This document shows, piece after piece, positions 1 to 6,134 of a DNA stretch of 7,418 bases. Source of the stretch: Nitrososphaerales archaeon TH703 (lineage in GTDB: Archaea > Thermoproteota > Nitrososphaeria > Nitrososphaerales > Nitrososphaeraceae); contig JAATVL010000004.1 of the NCBI GenBank assembly GCA_014523525.1, positions 1 through 7,418 of the forward strand, in the 5' to 3' direction. Under the pieces are notes generated by a model. That model saw only the letters and a program-made list of their open reading frames with translations, did not search any database and was not told where the DNA came from. Position 1 is the first letter of the stretch, and every line of letters starts with the position of its first letter. A program made the position numbers and the translations under genes.

Positions 1-58
<58 letters not shown>

Positions 59-241
59 CGATCCTTAATCTATTATAAAATAGTACGGTCGGACAATCAA
101 GTTATTGTGCATATTGTGTAACCATGTCAGATTCAATTTGTGATCGAATCTCCATAATATGAGCGCAACTGGAGGTCGATGAATCATGAAATGGCCAACT
201 GACCAAAAATCATCTACGACGCCGCCTATATGATTGCGTTC
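59..241 (-). other. 16S rRNA transcript leader (5' external spacer)
   Basis: This stretch lies between the likely rRNA transcription start and the mature 16S 5' end and should be transcribed as pre-rRNA leader. It contains short inverted repeats: a 6-bp pair at 129-134 and 146-151, and a 5-bp pair at 70-74 and 79-83 close to the 16S end. These could contribute to pre-rRNA folding, but the partner strand of the usual 16S processing stem would lie beyond the left edge, so no processing site can be assigned. I see no convincing gene in it. Extent is inferred from the promoter position. Confidence 0.5.
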
Positions 242-257
242 CTACAAATTCTTGTAG
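242..257. repeat. Inverted repeat in the rRNA core promoter
   Basis: CTACAA at 242-247 and TTGTAG at 252-257 form a perfect 6-bp inverted repeat with a 4-base spacer. It lies exactly between the rRNA TATA box (264-271) and the predicted start of transcription, a location where a dimeric regulator could block initiation. Operator function is inference only; a 6-bp repeat could be chance in AT-rich DNA. Confidence 0.3.
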
Positions 258-263
258 AATTAA

Positions 264-271
264 GATATAAA
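264..271 (-). promoter_or_regulatory. TATA box of the rRNA operon
   Basis: On the minus strand the sequence reads TTTATATC preceded by CGAACG, a good archaeal TATA box with a plausible TFB-recognition element just upstream. Placing transcription start about 25 bases further puts it near 241-244, giving a leader of roughly 185 bases before 16S. A perfect 6-bp inverted repeat (242-257) lies between the box and the predicted start. Confidence 0.6.
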
Positions 272-398
272 CGTTCGCTTGATAAAAACTTTAATATTAT
301 TTCAATTTTCAGCAAAGGAAATCAAAATGGTTGTACTAGTATGATATTCGTGATCATTATCTTCAATCATATATTAAACTAAGTTGAAATCGGTACAC

Positions 399-406
399 TT
401 AAAATA
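399..406 (+). promoter_or_regulatory. TATA-like box of the DHH phosphoesterase gene
   Basis: TTAAAATA lies with its centre about 29 bases before the ATG at 432, the spacing expected for a leaderless archaeal transcript. A second candidate, the ATATATTAAA stretch at 369-378, would give a leader of about 32 bases. Either placement argues against translation starting at the TTG at 384, since that codon would lie upstream of or at the transcription start. Confidence 0.4.
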
Positions 407-431
407 TTCACACATAAGAAATACTTGGTCT

Positions 432-1427
432 ATGAAGAATAAGATTTGTATTTCACACAAGGAGGATGTCGATGGTATCTCTTCGGCAGCACTAATCAAA
501 ACCGCGTTTGATGTTAATACAGTAATTCTCGTTGATTACGCAAATATGATCAAAACATTACGTAGCATGGTATCAAGTATTCATGATAGCAACAGCAGGA
601 TAGATCATTTATTCATATGTGATTTAGGACTAAGTAAAAAAAATGAATATGAATTTACCAACATATTGAAGGAAATGATTGAAACAAAATGCAAAGTTAC
701 TTATATTGACCATCATGATTTGGATAAAAAAATTTTATCAGAATTAAAAAGAATTGGAGTAGAACTATTGCACAGCACTGACGAGTGCACAAGTATTCAT
801 ATTTACAATAAATACAAAAGAAAATTTAGTTCTTATTCAACTTTTATTGCCGCTGCTGCAGCTCTGACGGATTATCTGGAAACAAGACCCATTGCATCAA
901 ATTTAGTATCAAGATTCGACAGACAGTTTTTGATGCTTGAAGCTACTGCTTTATCTTATATGATTTCTTCAAGCCAGCATGATAATGATTTTCTGATGAC
1001 AATTGTAAATGATTTATCACAAATGAGATATCCACACGATATTGAAGGTGGGTTCCTAAGGGCCGAAAGACATGCAAAGAAGGTGTTGTCAGTGGTAAAG
1101 TCAATTGAAAATTCAATAGTTTTAAACAAGAATTTGGCCTATGTTCAGATTAATTCTGAATTACCATCTAGCATGGTAGTTAATTTTGTACTTGGTACAT
1201 CTGGAAAACCAGTTGCACTTGTGTACAAGATTAAAGAGGAAATTAATTCATGTATTATCTCCATTAGAGGATCAAATGAATGCAAAGTTCATCTTGGAAG
1301 AATTGTTAATAACTTATCTTCAGCGCTTTCTGGAAGTGGTGGTGGTCATGAGAAAGCTTGTGGGGCTGTTATACCAAAAGAAAAATTTGCAGAATTTATC
1401 AAGCAACTAAATAAAAGAGCAAGATAA
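432..1427 (+). CDS. DHH-family phosphoesterase with DHHA1 domain (RecJ/NrnA-like)
   Basis: Predicted 331-residue soluble metal-dependent phosphoesterase of the DHH superfamily, whose members remove nucleotides from single-stranded DNA or short RNA, or cleave cyclic dinucleotides. Motif I is SHKEDVDG (residues 8-15), motif II has Asp64 in FICDLG, motif III is the DHH triplet at 93-95, and motif IV has Asp147 in LTDYLE. The C-terminal DHHA1 substrate-binding domain carries SGSGGGHEKACG at about 300-311. All metal-ligand motifs look intact and both domains are present. The frame extends upstream to a TTG at 384, but ATG 432 is preferred because family proteins begin right at this first strand and a TATA-like box lies inside the extension. 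It has no operon partner and is convergent with the oxidoreductase genes. The substrate cannot be told from sequence; it is shorter than the archaeal GAN/RecJ proteins I recall. Confidence 0.88.
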   Translation: MKNKICISHKEDVDGISSAALIKTAFDVNTVILVDYANMIKTLRSMVSSIHDSNSRIDHLFICDLGLSKKNEYEFTNILKEMIETKCKVTYIDHHDLDKKILSELKRIGVELLHSTDECTSIHIYNKYKRKFSSYSTFIAAAAALTDYLETRPIASNLVSRFDRQFLMLEATALSYMISSSQHDNDFLMTIVNDLSQMRYPHDIEGGFLRAERHAKKVLSVVKSIENSIVLNKNLAYVQINSELPSSMVVNFVLGTSGKPVALVYKIKEEINSCIISIRGSNECKVHLGRIVNNLSSALSGSGGGHEKACGAVIPKEKFAEFIKQLNKRAR

Positions 1428-1463
1428 CTCAATTATGCAATTTGTAGGTGTAATATCAATAAT

Positions 1464-1497
1464 TATTCTGGATAAGCAATTAAGCTTATCCAGAATA
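1464..1497. terminator. Strong hairpin between convergent genes
   Basis: A perfect 14-bp inverted repeat (1464-1477 with 1484-1497, core TCTGGATAAGC / GCTTATCCAGA) encloses a 6-base loop. It starts 36 bases after the DHH stop codon and lies about 170 bases beyond the stop of the oxidoreductase beta gene on the other strand. It could end or stabilise either transcript. Neither side has a real T-run, so classical intrinsic termination is not clear. The rest of the gap (1498-1667) holds only weaker hairpins, such as AAGGCA at 1541-1546 with TGCCTT at 1559-1564, and no gene that I can see. Confidence 0.5.
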
Positions 1498-1667
1498 TGT
1501 TCCCCATCGGTTTGGTCGATGTAATTTAAGAATCATGATTAAGGCAATTTAAATGTGATGCCTTCATTGATCGATTACCAGTCTATAATTTATGACAAGA
1601 TTAGTTTTCCTATTAATGTAAAGGAACTCTTATACTGCAGAAAATTACATCCCGTCAACGGTCCAAG

Positions 1668-2630
1668 CTAGTTGATTTGAAGTTTGTCTAATATTTTATC
1701 AATTCTTGCAGCAGGTTTATTCTCTATATCCGATATTTCCTGATGAGAAGGTGGCCTAGCAAAGTAATCTTTAATATTTTCAGCAATTCTTTCATGATAG
1801 GAAGGAATTAACTCGTTCTGATAAAAGATACCAATCGGGATCTTATCTCCCCATTCGCTTGAAAATTCTAAAATCTTTGACATCTTTCCATTAACTTCAG
1901 ACTCCTCACGTATTACACCGTCATATCCAGCTTCTTCAATTTTATAAATTCTAGGTACTGCCTTCTCTGAATCTGGTTTATTTTTTCCTTGAAACCATTC
2001 CCTGGTATGGATATCATCATATGTTGGACATGGTTGGAGAACATCTACAAACGCTAGACCCTTGTGTGTTATGGCTCTTTTTATTGTATCTTTGAGATGT
2101 TTGACATCATATGAATATGATCGTGCAATAAAAGTAAATCCTGATACAAAAGCTAACGCTATAGGATTTACAGAATTATTAGTATTAGGAGTTACAAGTG
2201 ATTTTGTTTTTTCTCCTAATCTCAGGGTAGGGGAAGCCTGTCCCTTAGTCAGACCATAAACTTCATTGTTAAATATAAGATATGGAATGTCAACGTTTTT
2301 CCTTCCTGCCCCAACAAAGTGTCCTGCTCCAATTCCAAGGCCATCACCATCGCCTCCAACAGCTATAATTTCTAGATCTGGATTAGCAATTTTCGCACCT
2401 TGCGCAAATGGCAAAACTCTTCCATGCAAGGTGTGAATCCCATACACATTTATGAAATGTGGAGTTTTCCCCGAGCAACCAATTCCAGAAAAAATAACTG
2501 CTTTATGTCTTGGTATCTGCATTTCACTCAATGCCATTTGAATTGCGCTTAATATTCCAAAATCTCCACAACCAGGACACCAATCATTATGAACCGTTGT
2601 TTTATAGTCAGCTAGTTTAAGTTCCGCCAT
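1668..2630 (-). CDS. 2-oxoacid:ferredoxin oxidoreductase, beta subunit
   Basis: The 320-residue thiamine-diphosphate-binding subunit of a two-subunit archaeal 2-oxoacid:ferredoxin oxidoreductase (Sulfolobus type). The enzyme interconverts a 2-oxoacid plus CoA with acyl-CoA plus CO2, using ferredoxin. CPGCGDFG (18-25) begins the domain. Cys18, Cys21, Cys52 (GIGCSGK) and Cys201 (QPCPTYDD) are spaced as the four ligands of the single [4Fe-4S] cluster. The diphosphate/metal site is GGDGDGLGIG (92-101) with the downstream NNEVYGLTKGQASPT (121-135). The ATG overlaps the end of the alpha gene by 14 bases, indicating translational coupling. Pyruvate versus 2-oxoglutarate preference cannot be decided; related enzymes are often broad. 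In thaumarchaea it plausibly supplies pyruvate or 2-oxoglutarate from acyl-CoA made by the hydroxypropionate/hydroxybutyrate cycle (inference). Confidence 0.93.
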   Translation of the reverse strand: MAELKLADYKTTVHNDWCPGCGDFGILSAIQMALSEMQIPRHKAVIFSGIGCSGKTPHFINVYGIHTLHGRVLPFAQGAKIANPDLEIIAVGGDGDGLGIGAGHFVGAGRKNVDIPYLIFNNEVYGLTKGQASPTLRLGEKTKSLVTPNTNNSVNPIALAFVSGFTFIARSYSYDVKHLKDTIKRAITHKGLAFVDVLQPCPTYDDIHTREWFQGKNKPDSEKAVPRIYKIEEAGYDGVIREESEVNGKMSKILEFSSEWGDKIPIGIFYQNELIPSYHERIAENIKDYFARPPSHQEISDIENKPAARIDKILDKLQIN

Positions 2631-4575
2631 CTAATACAATCCTCCTTTCATTGTTACCAGATAATATACTCTTTAGAGCAATATAAATCTCGGTTGTGGA
2701 CATTGGTCTTCCATTGTATTTTACTATTTTATAATCAATTTCTTTACCAGTATTTTGTTGTACCAGTGATCCTAATTGTGATGAGTAATTCATTTCTACG
2801 TCTATAACTAATTTAGCATCCGTCAAAAATTTTTTCACAGTTTCAGTAGGAAACGGGTGAAGTAATCGAACCTGAATAAACCTTAATTTGCTTCCTTCTT
2901 CTGACAATTTTTCTAGGGCTTCTAAAATTGCCCCTTTTGTCGACCCCCAGCTGATAACAACATTCTTACTATCAGATTCAAAATCATAACAAATCGCCTT
3001 ATCGTTTTCAGCTATTTTTTCTAATGCAAGATCTAGCTTTTTCATTCTTTTGTCCATCATTTTATTCCTATTCTCAGGATCCTCTGATATGTGACCCTCC
3101 TCCGTGTGTTCATCACCAGTATTCCAAAATATTGCATTTTCTGTTCCGATAGGCACTCTCATAGAAATAGGAGAATCTTCCAGTTTGAATCTTTGAAAAT
3201 GACCCGCCGTCCCCTCACTCTGATTTTTGTCAATAACACTCTTGAATTTTCCTCTTTCAATTTTGAGATCATTGCTAAATCTTTTGCATGTTTGGATACT
3301 ACTACTAATTGCTTTGTCGAGTAGATGAATTACTGGTAATTGATAAATTTCTGCGAAATTAAAGACCTTGATGGAATCGTAAAAGGCCTCTTCAATATCT
3401 CCAGAAGCTAGTACTATTTTTGGAAAATCACCATGTCCTGCATTTATGGCAAATAAGAGATCACTTTGTTCATGTCGGGTTGGCAATCCAGTTGAAGGGC
3501 CAGCCCTTTGATACATTGTAACTACCAACGGAACTTCATTCATTCCAGCCCAACCGAGTGCTTCAGCCATCAACGAAAACCCTGGACCAGATGTTGCAGT
3601 GGCTGTTCTGACTCCGGTTAACGAAGCGCCAATTGCCATGGTTATTGCGGCAATTTCATCTTCGGTTTGTACCACAACTACAGACCCATTTTTACCATCA
3701 ACTTGATCGATGATCTGATTTGATTCTAAAAATTCACTTTCATCACTTGCTGGTGTAATCGGATAATAAGTTTGAAATCTACAACCACCAAGTATTTTCC
3801 CAATTGCTGCAGCTTGACTGCCTGAAATCAATACATAATCTTTTAGCACATCTTTAGGCGTTATTTTGTTTTTAATATTCTTTGTATCAAATTTAGTGCC
3901 TATATAGGAGTAAGCATATTCCGCTGCCTCTATGTTACTGGTAACTAGTTTAGGCTTTGATCCAAAAACCTCCTGAATAGCACTAATCAACATATCTTTT
4001 TTGATACCAAGTAATGAAATGGATGCTGATATCGCCATAACATTAACTACTCTAGAAAGTTTACTTAGTTTAGGATCGTTCATTTTTTTTGCTACTGCTT
4101 CTATCATTTCATAATATGGCAGCCCATATACGATACAACCTCTCGCCTTTGCAAGCTCCAGCATTCCACTTAAATTAAGAGGCTGTCCAGAGTCCTCCAA
4201 TAATTTACCTATTCTCTTATTTGCTTGAAAATCAATTGAAGGTACTTCATCTAAAACTGTTTCAGCAAGAGATGAATCATATATTATTACACCGCTGGGA
4301 GATACTTTGTCTGCATGTCTGAAAACGGTTTCGGCATCAAATGATACAAGCATATTAATTTCTTCCAACTGGGAACTTACAGGCTTTTCTGAAATTCTTA
4401 TTGTAAAATAGCTATGCTCTCCTTTAATGTTAGAATAGAATTCCCTCTTTCCAAAAATATGGAAGCCTTCTTTTGCGCATGTTTTTGCAAAGATATTTGC
4501 AGCTGAATCAACACCACTTCCTTGTGGTCCACCAATCAACCAAGATATAGAATTTGCATTAGCCAAAAAGGACAA
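2617..4575 (-). CDS. 2-oxoacid:ferredoxin oxidoreductase, fused gamma-alpha subunit
   Basis: The 652-residue partner of the beta subunit. Residues about 10-200 are the gamma domain (LIGGPQGSGVDSAANIFA near 13-30, GKREFYSNIKGEHSYF at 42-57). From about 245 comes the alpha (pyrimidine-binding) domain with the diagnostic YPITP motif at 271-275, followed by TEDEIAA (304-310), ATSGPGFSLM (327-336) and QRAGPSTGLPTRHEQSDL (356-373), which lines the substrate/CoA side. The C-terminal transketolase-like domain follows. Length and domain order match the two-subunit archaeal class. No ATG is available: an in-frame stop lies 27 bases upstream, so translation must start at TTG 4575 (or TTG three codons later). 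The transcript is probably alpha-beta bicistronic from the TATA box at 4616-4623. A 20-codon ORF in another frame (4536-4595) overlaps the start. Confidence 0.92.
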   Translation of the reverse strand: MSFLANANSISWLIGGPQGSGVDSAANIFAKTCAKEGFHIFGKREFYSNIKGEHSYFTIRISEKPVSSQLEEINMLVSFDAETVFRHADKVSPSGVIIYDSSLAETVLDEVPSIDFQANKRIGKLLEDSGQPLNLSGMLELAKARGCIVYGLPYYEMIEAVAKKMNDPKLSKLSRVVNVMAISASISLLGIKKDMLISAIQEVFGSKPKLVTSNIEAAEYAYSYIGTKFDTKNIKNKITPKDVLKDYVLISGSQAAAIGKILGGCRFQTYYPITPASDESEFLESNQIIDQVDGKNGSVVVVQTEDEIAAITMAIGASLTGVRTATATSGPGFSLMAEALGWAGMNEVPLVVTMYQRAGPSTGLPTRHEQSDLLFAINAGHGDFPKIVLASGDIEEAFYDSIKVFNFAEIYQLPVIHLLDKAISSSIQTCKRFSNDLKIERGKFKSVIDKNQSEGTAGHFQRFKLEDSPISMRVPIGTENAIFWNTGDEHTEEGHISEDPENRNKMMDKRMKKLDLALEKIAENDKAICYDFESDSKNVVISWGSTKGAILEALEKLSEEGSKLRFIQVRLLHPFPTETVKKFLTDAKLVIDVEMNYSSQLGSLVQQNTGKEIDYKIVKYNGRPMSTTEIYIALKSILSGNNERRIVLDGGT

Positions 4576-4615
4576 TGACTTACATTCTTCTCCATAGTAT
4601 TAATCAAATTATAGA

Positions 4616-4623
4616 TATATAAA
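4616..4623 (-). promoter_or_regulatory. TATA box of the oxidoreductase alpha-beta operon
   Basis: The minus strand reads TTTATATA inside TTTTATATATC (4614-4624), a near-ideal archaeal TATA box. Transcription should begin near 4593-4596, leaving a leader of about 20 bases before the TTG start at 4575. It sits in the 59-base gap behind the small cysteine-rich gene, so the oxidoreductase pair can be transcribed independently of that gene. Confidence 0.6.
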
Positions 4624-4634
4624 ATATGAAATCA

Positions 4635-4784
4635 TCATCCGCCACCTGTAGCAGCATCATATAAACAGCATTCACATGAATCCCGTTCTCCACAATAAGG
4701 ACAAGAACATGTGCATGCTTCAATTGCAATGCCACAAATTTCGCATGTAACACTTTCCTCAAGGGAATTGTTCTTCGAAGACAT
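4635..4784 (-). CDS. Small cysteine-rich zinc-ribbon-like protein (49 aa)
   Basis: Starts at ATG 4784 and ends with two tandem TGA codons. Nine of 49 residues are cysteine: CEIC at 14-17, then CTCSCPYC at 24-31 and CECC at 37-40 (Cys14, 17, 24, 26, 28, 31, 37, 39, 40). Paired CxxC knuckles (CEICG, CPYCG) are the signature of treble-clef or zinc-ribbon folds; the extra cysteines could hold a second zinc or another metal. The polar N-terminus (SSKNNSLEES) looks disordered and the tail is Gly-rich. No signal peptide or membrane segment is present. It lies 59 bases upstream of the ferredoxin oxidoreductase pair on the same strand. A TATAAGTT stretch at 4812-4819 may be its promoter. I do not recognise a named family; function is unknown. 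The dense, regular cysteine pattern in an open frame makes a real gene likely. Confidence 0.72.
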   Translation of the reverse strand: MSSKNNSLEESVTCEICGIAIEACTCSCPYCGERDSCECCLYDAATGGG

Positions 4785-4841
4785 CTTGCAATATTAAAGT
4801 AAGCTAGCTAGAACTTATACTTTGCATTAAAAATAACCCAT

Positions 4842-4860
4842 ACTAAGAGGCTTTCTTAGT
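4842..4860 (-). terminator. Hairpin upstream of the cysteine-rich gene, possible amoA-side terminator
   Basis: ACTAAGA (4842-4848) and TCTTAGT (4854-4860) form a 7-bp stem with a 5-base loop. On the minus strand it is followed within a few bases by TTATTTTTAA. It lies about 85 bases past the amoA stop and could act as a back-up terminator before the small gene. Structure is seen; function is inferred. Confidence 0.35.
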
Positions 4861-4907
4861 TATCAAAAATAAAATTGTATTATTTTCTCGGTGTAAATTT
4901 AGGTTCT

Positions 4908-4933
4908 AAATAAAAGAAAATAAAAATGAAAAA
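4908..4933 (-). terminator. T-rich terminator of amoA
   Basis: On the minus strand this is an almost unbroken pyrimidine run (TTTTTCATTTTTATTTTC and onward) starting 11 bases after the amoA TAA. A 4-bp GTGG/CCAC stem (4938-4941 with 4950-4953) spans the stop codon just before it. T-rich tracts directly after the stop are the usual archaeal termination signal, and this supports a monocistronic amoA transcript. Confidence 0.55.
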
Positions 4934-4943
4934 GGATGTGGTT

Positions 4944-5594
4944 TTAATCCCACTTGCTCCACGCGGCCATCCATCTATATGTCCAGGTATTAAGTTTAGC
5001 ACCTAGTGCGGCTATTGGAACACTTAGTACAGCTCCAGCTCCCGATCCTAGCGCTACGGGACTATTGTAGAACTTTCCGACCTGAGGCTCGATTGGTGTC
5101 ATGTATGGAGGCAATGTCGGACGAGGATATTTGAATGCCATTTCTAGGGGATCTCTGACCAGCAGTAGATTGATCATATTAAATATTGGCAGTGAAAGTC
5201 CAACCAATGTTCCGCCAATTATAATGGCAGCATGTTTATTCCTTCTTGTTGCCCAATATGTCAAATCTAACAGCATAGCTGAAGGTATCCAAACAGGTAC
5301 GGTGATGAAGTCCATTGGATATCCTAGCGCAAACCAAGCTCCTTTGGCTACCCATGTATAGATAGTCATGATTGTTGCGTAATATGTTGCAGTTCCTGGT
5401 ACACCGGTGAATAGCATGTAATAGATTGCACCAACTACAAGCATAGTTGATTGGGCTATTGAGAATACTACGAATGAGGTCCACGCCCAATCAGTATAGA
5501 ATATGTAGTCTCCTGCATTGATCGTCAGTAAAGTACTATTTACAGCAACTACAACTATGAATAGATAGTGTGTAGTGCGTCTAAGCCAGACCAT
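4944..5594 (-). CDS. amoA: Ammonia monooxygenase subunit A
   Basis: The 216-residue integral membrane subunit of archaeal ammonia monooxygenase, the copper enzyme that oxidises ammonia to hydroxylamine, the first step of nitrification. The N-terminus MVWLRRTTHYLFIVVVAVNS, the INAGDYIFYTDWAW segment and the C-terminus TWTYRWMAAWSKWD are hallmarks of the archaeal protein. Six or so hydrophobic stretches are visible (about 8-27, 38-62, 72-90, 98-115, 121-145, 180-200). The frame extends two codons upstream to a TTG at 5600, but ATG 5594 gives the family's standard 216 residues and sits about 27 bases after a TATA box, so the mRNA is probably leaderless. It lies downstream of amoX on the same strand but 226 bases away, with its own promoter and terminator. 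No frameshift or gap is visible. Confidence 0.98.
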   Translation of the reverse strand: MVWLRRTTHYLFIVVVAVNSTLLTINAGDYIFYTDWAWTSFVVFSIAQSTMLVVGAIYYMLFTGVPGTATYYATIMTIYTWVAKGAWFALGYPMDFITVPVWIPSAMLLDLTYWATRRNKHAAIIIGGTLVGLSLPIFNMINLLLVRDPLEMAFKYPRPTLPPYMTPIEPQVGKFYNSPVALGSGAGAVLSVPIAALGAKLNTWTYRWMAAWSKWD

Positions 5595-5617
5595 TACCAA
5601 ATGTCTCCTAAAGGTTG

Positions 5618-5625
5618 TATATAAA
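5618..5625 (-). promoter_or_regulatory. TATA box of amoA
   Basis: The minus strand reads TTTATATA within AAATTTTATATAC. Its centre is about 27 bases before ATG 5594, so transcription should start at or within a couple of bases of the A of the start codon, as expected for a leaderless, strongly expressed archaeal gene. The remainder of the amoA-amoX gap holds an A/T palindrome (5679-5696) and the T-tracts behind amoX, and no gene. Confidence 0.65.
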
Positions 5626-5776
5626 ATTTTATTTTGATATTCTTAATTGATGCCTACGATAAATTTGATACATTGTGAAAATTTTTTTAAAAATTTGTTT
5701 TATGAAATATTTGAAAGCTAGAATTAGATTATTCTAATGATCCTGAAATAGCTATCAAAAGTCGAAAATTAACAAG

Positions 5777-5802
5777 AAAAAAAGTTACATTAAAAAATAG
5801 AT
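5777..5802 (-). terminator. T-rich terminator of amoX
   Basis: On the minus strand, about 20 bases after the amoX TAG, two T-runs occur: six T at 5792-5797 within AATCTATTTTTTAATG and seven T at 5777-5783. They resemble the tract behind amoB, with which they share TCTATTTTTT. No hairpin precedes them, which is normal for archaeal termination. They argue that amoX and amoA are not simply one co-transcribed unit, although read-through is possible. Confidence 0.5.
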
Positions 5803-5820
5803 TTTAGGCGTAACCGTCAA

Positions 5821-6123
5821 CTACTTCCCCGCGAAGTTCAGAAGACCCAATCTTTCTCGTGAAATTTTCATTATCCAGAAGAATCCTAGTGATTCAATGA
5901 CTGTTAATACTGATAGAGCATAAAGTCCACTTGGTAATGGATATGCCCATGGATAAACAGTTACACCAACATAAACACCACCGGCTGTCGCAGCCCAACA
6001 AAGAATGAAGCCTATGATGAAAATTCCTCTCATATTTTCTACACGTCGACCGATCATGTGTTCAACCTCGTCACTACTACGGCCACCACTATATCCCTTT
6101 GGATAAGTCATTGTGTTTACCAT
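5821..6123 (-). CDS. amoX: AmoX, small membrane subunit of archaeal ammonia monooxygenase
   Basis: A 100-residue protein with a polar N-terminus (YPKGYSGGRSSDEVEHMIGR) followed by two membrane helices at about 32-54 and 63-85 and a basic tail (KISRERLGLLNFAGK). Its place next to amoA and its two-helix build match the conserved thaumarchaeal protein formerly called hypothetical and later assigned as AmoX, an extra subunit of the archaeal complex (recalled from the literature). Start is uncertain. The frame opens with TTG 6126, then ATG 6123, then ATG 6111. ATG 6123 has a GGA 8 bases upstream. ATG 6111 (96 residues) lies about 27 bases after the TATA-like TTTAAAAA and would be leaderless like amoA. 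It is divergent from amoB. Confidence 0.85.
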   Translation of the reverse strand: MVNTMTYPKGYSGGRSSDEVEHMIGRRVENMRGIFIIGFILCWAATAGGVYVGVTVYPWAYPLPSGLYALSVLTVIESLGFFWIMKISRERLGLLNFAGK

Positions 6124-6134
6124 CAAAGGATTCC

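Noticed and set aside
70..83. TATA-like CTATTTTATAATAG next to the 16S 5' end
   Set aside because: A promoter here would start transcription inside mature 16S; more likely leader structure.
65..187. 40-codon minus-strand ORF (MIHRPPVALILW...) upstream of 16S
   Set aside because: It lies wholly within the predicted rRNA leader, has no recognisable motif and no promoter-start spacing of its own; chance frame.
341..382. 13-codon plus-strand ORF before the DHH gene
   Set aside because: Very short, hydrophobic low-complexity product, no supporting signal.
384..431. 16-residue N-terminal extension of the DHH protein from TTG
   Set aside because: Contains a TATA-like box, not typical of the family, and ATG 432 starts exactly at the conserved first strand.
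1186..1410. 74-residue frame inside the DHH gene
   Set aside because: Shadow frame of a well-supported gene.
2062..2259. 65-residue plus-strand frame opposite the beta subunit
   Set aside because: Antisense shadow with no motif.
3091..3324. 77-residue plus-strand frame opposite the alpha subunit
   Set aside because: Antisense shadow with no motif.
5101..5490. Two frames (5101-5361 plus, 5236-5490 minus) overlapping amoA
   Set aside because: Shadows of amoA; no independent support.
1652..5820. GTTGACGG shared just after the stops of the beta subunit gene and amoX
   Set aside because: An 8-base match at two sites with no shared flanks; most likely coincidence.
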